From: Lachnospiraceae bacterium
GTDB taxonomy: Bacteria; Bacillota; Clostridia; Lachnospirales; Lachnospiraceae
Reading direction: 5' to 3'
DNA: 64,000 nucleotides
Assembly (NCBI GenBank): GCA_017527205.1
Contig: JAFXQK010000060.1
Span: forward strand, 1 to 64,000
Position numbers and translations under genes: made by a program. The notes beneath the pieces were generated by a model, which was not told the origin of the DNA, ran no database searches, and saw only the letters and a program-made list of their open reading frames with translations. Every line of letters starts with the position of its first letter. The first letter of the stretch is position 1. Shown here in pieces: positions 52,757 through 59,334 of this stretch.

Positions 52757-54397
52757 ATGCCGGTAACAGATTTATTAGAGCGGAATCATAAGTTGTATGG
52801 TGATGAGGTGGCGCTGGTGGAATTGAATCCCAGCATGCCGGACACGAGAAAGACGACCTGGAAGGAGTATGACCTCGTGCAGCCGACGAGTTCAACGCCT
52901 TATCGCCGTGAGATAACCTGGAGCATTTTTGATGAGAAGGCAAACCGCGTGGCGAACATGTTGTTGTCCCGTGGCATTCAGAAGGGAGATCGCGTCGCAA
53001 TCCTGATGTTCAACTGTCTGGAGTGGCTGCCGATTTATTTTGGCATTTTAAAGACGGGTGCGATTGCCGTTCCCTTTAATTTCCGTTTCGCTGCAGATGA
53101 AATTCAGTATTGTGCGGATTTGGCAGAGGTTCACGTGCTTTTCTTTGGCCCTGAGTTCATTGGCCGTATTGAGTCCATCGAGGAGAAGCTTTCCAAGGGC
53201 AGACTTCTGATTTATGTTGGTGATGGTTGCCCTACCTTCGCAGAGAGCTATCGCGAGCTCGTGGCGGACTGCTCCAGCCAGGCGCCCTTGGTTCGTCTGG
53301 AGGAAGAGGATGACGCTGCCATTTATTTTTCATCCGGAACGACTGGCTTCCCGAAAGCCATTTTGCATAATCATGAGAGCCTTACGCAGGCTGCACAGAT
53401 GGAGCAGAAGCACCATTTAACTGGCAGGGATGACGTGTTCCTGTGTATCCCGCCTTTGTATCATACGGGTGCAAAGTTCCACTGGATGGGAAGCCTTTGC
53501 GCGGGCAGCAAGGCAGTTCTCTTAAAGGGAACCTCTCCAGAGATCATTTTAGATGCCGTTTCCAAAGAGCATTGCACAATCGTTTGGCTTCTCGTTCCTT
53601 GGGCGCAGGACATTTTGGAGGCGCTGGACCGCGGAGACCTTAAGCTTTCGGATTATCAGCTCGATCAGTGGAGACTGATGCACATCGGTGCACAGCCCGT
53701 GCCGCCTTCCCTGATCAAGCATTGGAAGGAATACTTCCCGAATCACGCATATGATACGAACTATGGTCTTTCTGAATCCACTGGCCCTGGCTGCGTACAT
53801 CTTGGCATCGAGAATATTCACAAGGTTGGTGCCATCGGCGTTCCCGGTTATCGCTGGAAGTGCAAGATTGTGGATGAGAATGGTGAGATTGTAAAGCAGG
53901 GCGACGTAGGAGAGCTTTGCGTCAAGGGACCTGGTGTGATGACCTGTTATTACAATGATCCCAAGGCAACGGCGGAGACCTTGAAGGATGGTTGGCTCTA
54001 TACCGGAGACATGGCAATGCAGGATGAGGATGGCTTCATTTTCCTTGTCGACAGAAAGAAGGACGTCATTGTCAGCGGTGGTGAGAACATTTATCCCGTT
54101 CAGATAGAAAACTTCCTTGCGGCTTATGACAAGGTGAGCGACGTGGCAGTTATCGGTCTTCCTGACAAGCGATTGGGTGAGATTACGGGTGCAATCATTC
54201 AGATTAAGGATGGCATGACCTGCACGGAGGAAGAGATCGAAGAGTATTGCAAGGGCCTTCCTCGTTATAAGAGACCTAAGAAGATCATTTTTGCAGATGT
54301 TCCAAGAAATGCCACAGGTAAGATTGAAAAGCCCGCCCTCCGTAAGAAATATGGAGCGGAATACCTTGTTGCACAGCAGAATGAGGTCGAGGCATAG
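52757..54397 (+). CDS. Acyl-CoA synthetase (AMP-forming)
   Basis: A 546-residue adenylating enzyme. Marks: ITWSIFDEKANRVANMLLSRGIQKGDRVAILMFNCLEW near the start, the ATP loop IYFSSGTTGFPKAILHN, LCIPPLYHTGAKFHWMG, NYGLSESTGPG, YTGDMAMQDEDGFIFLVDRKKDVIVSGGENIYPVQIE and the C-terminal lysine motif RNATGKIEKPALR. ATG at 52757 is 8 bases after GGTGGAGG; an in-frame extension to 52721 includes an internal Met and is less likely. It probably activates a short or medium acyl or aryl acid to its CoA ester. It stands alone and is followed by a hairpin. Confidence 0.9.
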   Translation: MPVTDLLERNHKLYGDEVALVELNPSMPDTRKTTWKEYDLVQPTSSTPYRREITWSIFDEKANRVANMLLSRGIQKGDRVAILMFNCLEWLPIYFGILKTGAIAVPFNFRFAADEIQYCADLAEVHVLFFGPEFIGRIESIEEKLSKGRLLIYVGDGCPTFAESYRELVADCSSQAPLVRLEEEDDAAIYFSSGTTGFPKAILHNHESLTQAAQMEQKHHLTGRDDVFLCIPPLYHTGAKFHWMGSLCAGSKAVLLKGTSPEIILDAVSKEHCTIVWLLVPWAQDILEALDRGDLKLSDYQLDQWRLMHIGAQPVPPSLIKHWKEYFPNHAYDTNYGLSESTGPGCVHLGIENIHKVGAIGVPGYRWKCKIVDENGEIVKQGDVGELCVKGPGVMTCYYNDPKATAETLKDGWLYTGDMAMQDEDGFIFLVDRKKDVIVSGGENIYPVQIENFLAAYDKVSDVAVIGLPDKRLGEITGAIIQIKDGMTCTEEEIEEYCKGLPRYKRPKKIIFADVPRNATGKIEKPALRKKYGAEYLVAQQNEVEA

Positions 54398-54419
54398 AAC
54401 AATTTGAACATTAATGGAC

Positions 54420-54452
54420 AAGCAGTCGCACGGGACTTTTTGCGACTGCTTG
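54420..54452 (+). terminator. Strong hairpin without T-run after the synthetase gene
   Basis: AAGCAGTCGCA (54420-54430) pairs with TGCGACTGCTT (54441-54451), 11 bp, loop CGGGACTTTT. No T-run follows, so it may protect the mRNA rather than end it. Confidence 0.55.
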
Positions 54453-54502
54453 TGCCAAAATGAATTGTATAAAATGTGTAAACATTTTTATCAAAAAAGG
54501 TA

Positions 54503-54531
54503 TTGACTTTTCTGGGTGAACACGATATAAT
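54503..54531 (+). promoter_or_regulatory. Near-consensus promoter of tRNA-Leu
   Basis: TTGACT (54503-54508) and TATAAT (54526-54531) with a 17-base spacer, 11 bases before the tRNA. Confidence 0.9.
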
Positions 54532-54542
54532 ACATTTTGTTC

Positions 54543-54626
54543 GCAGGAATGGCGGAATTGGCAGACGCGCACGGTTCAGGTCCGTGTGGTGGCAACACCA
54601 TGAGGGTTCAAGTCCCTCTTTCTGCA
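54543..54626 (+). tRNA. tRNA-Leu (anticodon CAG)
   Basis: A class II tRNA of 84 bases. Acceptor GCAGGAA pairs with TTTCTGC (one G-T pair), D-loop TTGGCAGAC, anticodon stem CACGG/CCGTG with loop TTCAGGT, a long variable arm (TGGTGGCAACACCA) and the T arm GAGGG/CCCTC with TTCAAGT. Anticodon CAG reads leucine CUG. CCA is not encoded. Confidence 0.95.
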
Positions 54627-54635
54627 CGAAAGATT

Positions 54636-54672
54636 AAGGCTTTCCATGGAGTACCATGGAGAGCCTTTTTTT
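54636..54672 (+). terminator. Terminator of tRNA-Leu
   Basis: AAGGCTTTCCATGG pairs with CCATGGAGAGCCTT around AGTA, followed by a T-run. Confidence 0.92.
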
Positions 54673-54675
54673 ATC

Positions 54676-54810
54676 CTTGAGGCTAGAAATACCCTTCAGG
54701 ATGATCCTCAGATCGCCCGCAGGTTTAACACCACCGTGGCTTGGCTGGTAAAGGTGAACCTGATCAAGAATCCGAATCTCATTTGGGCAAACCAGATTTT
54801 GAAGTACTAA
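54676..54810 (+). pseudogene. C-terminal remnant of a LysM-domain protein
   Basis: From 54676 the frame reads LEARNTLQDDPQIARRFNTTVAWLVKVNLIKNPNLIWANQILKY and then a stop. IARRFNTTVAWLVKVN, IKNPNLI and ANQILKY match the core and end of a LysM peptidoglycan-binding domain (usual: IAKKYNTTVxxLVxLN, IKNPNLI, GQxLKI). There is no start codon or ribosome site, and the tRNA terminator abuts it. It is what remains of the end of a secreted wall-binding protein. The sequence has kept its last 40 codons unusually well. Confidence 0.65.
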
Positions 54811-54841
54811 ACATTCGAAAATATATTGATTCATTTGAAAG

Positions 54842-54892
54842 TCCCGGGCGTGCAGAAAGGCGTGTCTGGGATTTTTCTTTTTTTGTGTATGT
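54842..54892 (+). terminator. Terminator after the LysM remnant
   Basis: TCCCGGGCGTGC (from 54842) pairs with GCGTGTCTGGGA, partly by G-T pairs, followed by ATTTTTCTTTTTTT. Confidence 0.75.
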
Positions 54893-54893
54893 C

Positions 54894-54922
54894 TTGTCTT
54901 TGCTCTCAAATTCTGATAAAAT
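54894..54922 (+). promoter_or_regulatory. Promoter of the P1 peptidase gene
   Basis: TTGTCT (54894-54899) and TAAAAT (54917-54922), 17-base spacer, 24 bases before ATG at 54947. Confidence 0.65.
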
Positions 54923-54946
54923 AGAAAAAAAGTGTGGGGTGCTGTT

Positions 54947-55927
54947 ATGGTAAAATATAAGGAGATTTCTATCAAGGATTTAGAAGGTTTTTCCATTGGA
55001 CAGGTACAAAATGCTGAGGCAGGAACGGGGTGTACCGTCATCGTCTCAAAAAATGGCATGAGGGCTGGCTTAGACGTGCGGGGCGGGGGCCCGGCTTCCA
55101 GAGACAGCCAGATGCTCAATCCCCTGATGGCAATGCAGGAAATTCACGCGGTGGTGCTTTCCGGCGGCAGTGCCTTTGGCTTGGGCGTGGCGGATGGCGT
55201 GATGAAATACCTGGAGGAGCATAACATTGGCTTTGACGTGGGAGTGACGAAGGTGCCTTTGGTGGTACAATCTGACATCTTTGACCTCACGGTCGGCGAT
55301 CCCTTTACAAGACCGAATGCCGAGATGGGCTATGAAGCGGCAAAGCGAGCCTATGAGGCACCGAATTATCAGGATGGAAATTATGGTGCGGGATGTGGTG
55401 CGACAGTTGGAAAGGCCTGCGGCATGGAGACCTGCATGAAGACGGGAATCGGAAGCTATGCCATTCAGATCGGCGAGCTAAAGCTTGGCGCGGTGGTCGT
55501 CTTGAATGCACTTGGCGATATCTTTGACTGGAAGACGGGGAAAAAGGTTGCAGGTCTATTGACTGAGGATCAGAAGGGATTTCGCGACATTATGGACGTC
55601 CTTGCGTCCAGTATTGAGGTGGTAGAAAATAAGTTTGTCGGTAACACGACGCTTTGTGCGTTTTTGACGAATGCAGCATTTACGAAGGCGCAGCTTTGCA
55701 AGATCGCAGGGCTTGCACATGACGGATACGCCAGATCCATCCGTCCCGTACATACGAATGCGGACGGAGACAGCATCTATGCGTTGTCTGTCGGGAATGT
55801 CTCTGCGGACATGGATCTAGTCGGAGCGTTGGCGGCTGAGGTGACGAGCGAGGCAATTTTGCGGGCAGCCAAGGCGGCGGAAAGCGCGTATGGGTTTATT
55901 TCCGCTACGGAGTTTGGCAGTATTTGA
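54947..55927 (+). CDS. P1-family peptidase (DmpA/L-aminopeptidase type)
   Basis: A 326-residue protein of the P1 (S58) family, N-terminal-nucleophile enzymes that cut themselves into two chains. Marks: GFSIGQVQNAEAGTGCTVIVSK, RGGGPASRDSQMLNPLM, HAVVLSGGSAFGLGVADGVMKYLEE, GCGATVGKACGMETCMKTGIGS and the likely cleavage site before the nucleophile in FVGNTTLCAFLTNAAF (a Thr stands where DmpA has Ser). Members act on small peptides or beta-aminopeptides. ATG at 54947; a longer in-frame start at 54932 is less likely. It has its own promoter. Confidence 0.9.
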   Translation: MVKYKEISIKDLEGFSIGQVQNAEAGTGCTVIVSKNGMRAGLDVRGGGPASRDSQMLNPLMAMQEIHAVVLSGGSAFGLGVADGVMKYLEEHNIGFDVGVTKVPLVVQSDIFDLTVGDPFTRPNAEMGYEAAKRAYEAPNYQDGNYGAGCGATVGKACGMETCMKTGIGSYAIQIGELKLGAVVVLNALGDIFDWKTGKKVAGLLTEDQKGFRDIMDVLASSIEVVENKFVGNTTLCAFLTNAAFTKAQLCKIAGLAHDGYARSIRPVHTNADGDSIYALSVGNVSADMDLVGALAAEVTSEAILRAAKAAESAYGFISATEFGSI

Positions 55928-55973
55928 GCATGAAAACTAAGAAGGATTTTGAAAGGTATTTGGGGAGGCGTTT

Positions 55974-56867
55974 ATGGCAAAGAGTGAGTTTGATCTGTAT
56001 TTACAGGAGGAAGTAAAAAAGCAAGAGGGAGTTGCGTATCCTGTGAAGGCTAGCTTGTTTGAACGCATGCTGACGAAGCAATTGCCCTGTGACAAGCTTC
56101 ATCCCAATCCGCAGGATGAATTTACCTTTCCTGACATCGGCCCCAATTATGAGATTATCTCAAATTATGAGAAATCAATCATGAATAATATTCGGACGAG
56201 ACAGCCGATCTTTGATGATCCGATCATGGTCGAGAAGCTCCATCCGCATGGATATTTGATTCTAAACGGGCATCACAGGTGGGCCGCGGCCAAAAGACTG
56301 CGGATATCGAAGATTCCCGTGGAAATCATTAACCTTGCGCTGGAGTCGGACATTCAGAAGATCCTGGAGAATTCCCAGCATGACAAGCGTGCGACCTTCG
56401 ACATGGATGAGGTGGTATTTCGTTCGGAAGATGCACCGTTCTTAGAGAAGAAGCTTGGCTTCCCTTATAGTCTTAAGCATAAGAAGCGCATTCGGCTGGG
56501 CATTCCCGCCTTGTTTTATACGCTTTCCAAGAATGGGTACGACATTTGGCTGTATTCCTCAAATTATGAATCCATTGATGACGTCAGAGATTATTTCCGT
56601 TGCTATGGCGTGCACGTGGATGGTATCATCACTGGCATGGCAAAGGATAAAAAAAATACGGCAAGCCGTAAGGCAGGAGTTGAGAAGCTCATTGCCAATA
56701 AGTATTCCGTCACGCTTCACGTGGACAATGACATGATCCTCCGCACGGAGAAAAACACGGGTGAATTTCAGGAATTTTCTCTGGATCCGGGAGAAAACTG
56801 GTCGAAGGAGGCAGTTGCCGTCATTGGGGAGCTGGAAAAGAAAGGAATAGAGAATGCAAACGGATAA
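55974..56867 (+). CDS. ParB-like domain fused to a HAD-like phosphatase domain
   Basis: A 297-residue protein. Residues about 25-125 form a ParB/Srx-type nuclease-like domain (LPCDKLHPNPQDEF, IFDDPIMVEKLHPHGYLILNGHHRWAAAKRLRISKIPVEII), with Gly99-His-His-Arg102 where ParB has GxHR. From about 140 begins a HAD-like domain with motif I FDMDEVVF at 142-149 and a motif IV-like HVDNDMI. Between them lies a cap with DVRDYFRCYGVHVDGIITG. The second domain is homologous to the whole of the next gene product. The start gene of a three-gene overlapping operon. ParB domains in such proteins can bind CTP or serine/phospho-ligands; which one is unknown. Confidence 0.7.
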   Translation: MAKSEFDLYLQEEVKKQEGVAYPVKASLFERMLTKQLPCDKLHPNPQDEFTFPDIGPNYEIISNYEKSIMNNIRTRQPIFDDPIMVEKLHPHGYLILNGHHRWAAAKRLRISKIPVEIINLALESDIQKILENSQHDKRATFDMDEVVFRSEDAPFLEKKLGFPYSLKHKKRIRLGIPALFYTLSKNGYDIWLYSSNYESIDDVRDYFRCYGVHVDGIITGMAKDKKNTASRKAGVEKLIANKYSVTLHVDNDMILRTEKNTGEFQEFSLDPGENWSKEAVAVIGELEKKGIENANG

Positions 56868-57363
56868 AATGCGTGTTTCCTTTGACTTGGATGAAGTGCT
56901 TTTTGTATTCCCTGAGCAGGTGAAGGCGGAGCCGCCGCTGAAATTTCCTTGGAATCGCATCTACAAGGAGCGCCTTAGGCTTGGTACTCCGGAACTGATC
57001 AGAACGCTCCAACAGCTTGGCTACGAGGTTTGGGTATATACTTCATCCTTTCGCACAGAGAAATATATCAAGAACCTGTTTCGCCATTATGGCGTGAAAT
57101 TTGACGGAATTGTCAATGGTACAAGGCATCTAAACGAAGTGCAGAAGGGAAATTCACATATTTTACCGCAAAAGGTGCCAAACAGATATCGCATTGCATT
57201 ACACGTGGATGATGAAGCCGTGATCTGCTCCTATGGCAGGGAATATGGATTTGAAGCATTTCAGCTGGAGGGGCCTGATGATGAGTGGAAGGAGAAGGTC
57301 ATTGCCAGAGCGGAAGAAGTAAAGAGAAGGTGGGAACTGAGAAATGCAGAAGGTGCAAACTGA
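56854..57363 (+). CDS. Small HAD-like phosphatase, paralogue of the fused domain upstream
   Basis: A 169-residue protein. Motif I FDLDEVLFVF (10-19) has both Asp residues but Glu-Val instead of Gly-Thr. Other shared blocks are WNRIYKERLRLGTPELIRTLQQLGYEVWVYTSSFR (motif II in YTSS), FRHYGVKFDGIVNG and HVDDEAVICSYGREYGF (motif IV). Each has a counterpart in the last 155 residues of the upstream protein (LKHKKRIRLGIPALFYTLSKNGYDIWLYSSNYE, CYGVHVDGIITG, HVDNDMI). Its start overlaps the previous gene by 14 bases and its end overlaps the transporter gene by 20. It is probably a phosphatase, acting with the upstream protein on one substrate. Confidence 0.7.
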   Translation: MQTDKMRVSFDLDEVLFVFPEQVKAEPPLKFPWNRIYKERLRLGTPELIRTLQQLGYEVWVYTSSFRTEKYIKNLFRHYGVKFDGIVNGTRHLNEVQKGNSHILPQKVPNRYRIALHVDDEAVICSYGREYGFEAFQLEGPDDEWKEKVIARAEEVKRRWELRNAEGAN

Positions 57364-59113
57364 TTCCAGAATCATCATAAATATGTTTATGAAGCTTCTT
57401 CCCGTGCAGATTATTTTGGTTGCCATTGGAAGCTTGAATGGCATCATAGACGGAGCTATGGCGAGTCGATTGATTGGTTCGGAGGCCCTTACGGCGACGG
57501 GCCTTTTTACGCCGATTGTCACCTTTATGAACATGGTTAATGCGGTGATGGTTGGCGGTGCTTCCATTCTTTGCGGCCAATTCATGGGGAAGAATCAGGT
57601 CAATCGAACAAAAAGCATATTTACTCTGGATATCCTGATGGTATGTGGCGTCGGCCTTTTTCTGACCATGCTTTGCCTGATACTACCTGGGGGCGTCAGC
57701 TATTTCCTGGGAGCCAGAGGAGAAATGATAGGTAAGCTTTCGGAATATATTCGAGGATATACCCTGGGATTCCTTGCCAGCATGCTGGCATCGCAGCTAT
57801 CCTCCTTCCTCCAGATGGAGCGGCAGGAGCATTTGACCTATGTGGCAATTGGCGTGATGCTTTTCATGAATGCGGGGCTGGATTATTTGCTGGTTGGCGT
57901 TATGGGGCTTGGCATGTTTGGCCTGGGACTTGCAACGACAATAAGCAACTGGTTTTTTCTGATGGTACAGGCCATTCATTATTTTACGCCTAAGGCAATC
58001 ATTCGATTTGACGTTCACAGCGTCGAAAAGCCTGACGCAAAGCAAATTCTTTTGATTGGTTTTCCGGGAGCCCTTTCCCAAGCGTGTCAGATGGTTCGAG
58101 GACTCTATTTAAATCACGCGATTCTGCGTTTTGCGGGAGAGGAGGGAATGTCTGCCTACGCGGCGATTAGTACCTTCGGAGGACTGTATTTTGCAACCAT
58201 TGCAGGCGTTGCGGCATCCTCCAGAATTCTGATCAGTATCTATTCCGGAGAAGAGGATCGGGCAGGGCTAATCGCAATTATGAAGGCGGCCTTGCATCAG
58301 GGAATGGGGCTGGCGGTTGTGGTGAATGCCATATTTATTGCCTTGGCGGTTCCGATTACCAATATTTTTTATCATGATCCGACAACGGAGGTTTACCGTC
58401 TGGCCGTCTGGGGATTTCGGCTGTTCCCCATCTCCATGGTTCTGGCGTGCTTTAACCTGATTTTCTGTAATTGTTTTCAATGTACCAACAAGGTCCGCAT
58501 GGTCAATGTCCTGTCGCTTGTTGACGGCCTTTTGGGAACGGTCTTTACGGCGTCCATTCTCTATCCCCTGCTTGGCGGCATGGGAATCTGGGTGACGCAG
58601 CTTGTGAATGGATTCTATGCAATTATCATCATTATTGTGCATGCATGGATTGTCAATAAGAAGTGTGCAATCGATACGGAAAGCTTGATGACGTTGGATA
58701 AGAATTTAGGCGTTTCTGAGAGGAATCGAGTGGACATAACTATCCGCAGCGTGGAGGAAGTGGTACATACCTCGGAACAGATCATTTCTTTTTGCAGGCG
58801 TCACAGGATTGACCCGAAGCGATCCTATTATGCAGGGCTTTGTTTTGAAGAAATGGCCGGGAATATTGTCGAGCATGGGTTTCACGACGGAAAAAAGCAT
58901 AGTGTGGACATCCGCGTGGTATATAAGGGAAAAGGGGAGTTACTCATGCGCCTTAGAGATGACTGTAAGCCCTTCAATCCTCAGGAGAGGGCAGAATTGT
59001 TTGCACCCGAGGATGTTACGCATAACATAGGTCTTCGCATGGTGAGCAGGATTGCCAAGAGCATGAATTATCAGAATATGTTGGGACTGAACGTGCTGAC
59101 ATTACAAATTTGA
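57344..59113 (+). CDS. MATE-family transporter fused to a RsbW-like ATPase domain
   Basis: A 589-residue fusion. Residues about 1-445 are a twelve-helix MATE-type transporter (GSLNGIIDGAMASRLIGSEALTATGLFTP, GFPGALSQACQMVRGLYLNHAI). Residues about 460-589 are a GHKL/HATPase domain of the anti-sigma-kinase type: the N-box CFEEMAGNIVEHGF (near residue 501) and the G1-like LRDDCKPFNPQE, then HNIGLRMVSRIAKSMNYQ. Normal MATE proteins end near 450. The ATPase has kept its N-box Glu and Asn, so it could bind ATP. Such a domain may phosphorylate a partner or sense ATP. The gene overlaps the HAD gene by 20 bases. Confidence 0.82.
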   Translation: MQKVQTDSRIIINMFMKLLPVQIILVAIGSLNGIIDGAMASRLIGSEALTATGLFTPIVTFMNMVNAVMVGGASILCGQFMGKNQVNRTKSIFTLDILMVCGVGLFLTMLCLILPGGVSYFLGARGEMIGKLSEYIRGYTLGFLASMLASQLSSFLQMERQEHLTYVAIGVMLFMNAGLDYLLVGVMGLGMFGLGLATTISNWFFLMVQAIHYFTPKAIIRFDVHSVEKPDAKQILLIGFPGALSQACQMVRGLYLNHAILRFAGEEGMSAYAAISTFGGLYFATIAGVAASSRILISIYSGEEDRAGLIAIMKAALHQGMGLAVVVNAIFIALAVPITNIFYHDPTTEVYRLAVWGFRLFPISMVLACFNLIFCNCFQCTNKVRMVNVLSLVDGLLGTVFTASILYPLLGGMGIWVTQLVNGFYAIIIIIVHAWIVNKKCAIDTESLMTLDKNLGVSERNRVDITIRSVEEVVHTSEQIISFCRRHRIDPKRSYYAGLCFEEMAGNIVEHGFHDGKKHSVDIRVVYKGKGELLMRLRDDCKPFNPQERAELFAPEDVTHNIGLRMVSRIAKSMNYQNMLGLNVLTLQI

Positions 59114-59138
59114 CATATTAAATTCTTAAATATTTTAT
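59110..59138 (+). promoter_or_regulatory. Possible promoter for a small transcript
   Basis: A consensus TTGACA (59110-59115) overlaps the transporter stop codon; TTTTAT (59133-59138) follows at 17 bases. The -10 element is weak. Confidence 0.35.
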
Positions 59139-59143
59139 TTTTT

Positions 59144-59262
59144 GGACACAAAGTGGACACAATTCTTCGATACAATGTATTCAGATAGTTAATTTAACTA
59201 TCTCCCCCCCTCATAAGAAAGTGGAAGAGCCGCACGTTGTGTGGCTCTTTCGCTTTCTTTGC
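59144..59262 (+). ncRNA. Candidate small RNA or leader with palindrome and terminator
   Basis: Two GGACACAA copies (59144-59151, 59155-59162) are followed by the perfect 19-base palindrome GATAGTTAATTTAACTATC (59184-59202) and a run of C. The stretch ends with a long stem (59215-59260: AAGAAAGTGGAAGAGCCGCAC with GTGTGGCTCTTTCGCTTTCTT) and T. The stem is the terminator of the MATE operon. Whether the segment before it is a separate small RNA is open. Confidence 0.3.
59215..59262 (+). terminator. Terminator of the ParB/HAD-MATE operon
   Basis: A stem of about 20 base pairs with a GTT loop and few mismatches, flanked by AAGAAAG and CTTTCTTT. Confidence 0.9.
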
Positions 59263-59334
59263 ATATATTATGTTAAGGGAATTCTTTCCTTGAACGGAAG
59301 AGATTCCTATGGTAAAGTGATAGGAGGGTAATCC

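Noticed and set aside
53549..54421. 290-codon reverse-strand frame opposite the acyl-CoA synthetase
   Set aside because: No ribosome site and no family motif; the plus-strand enzyme is complete.
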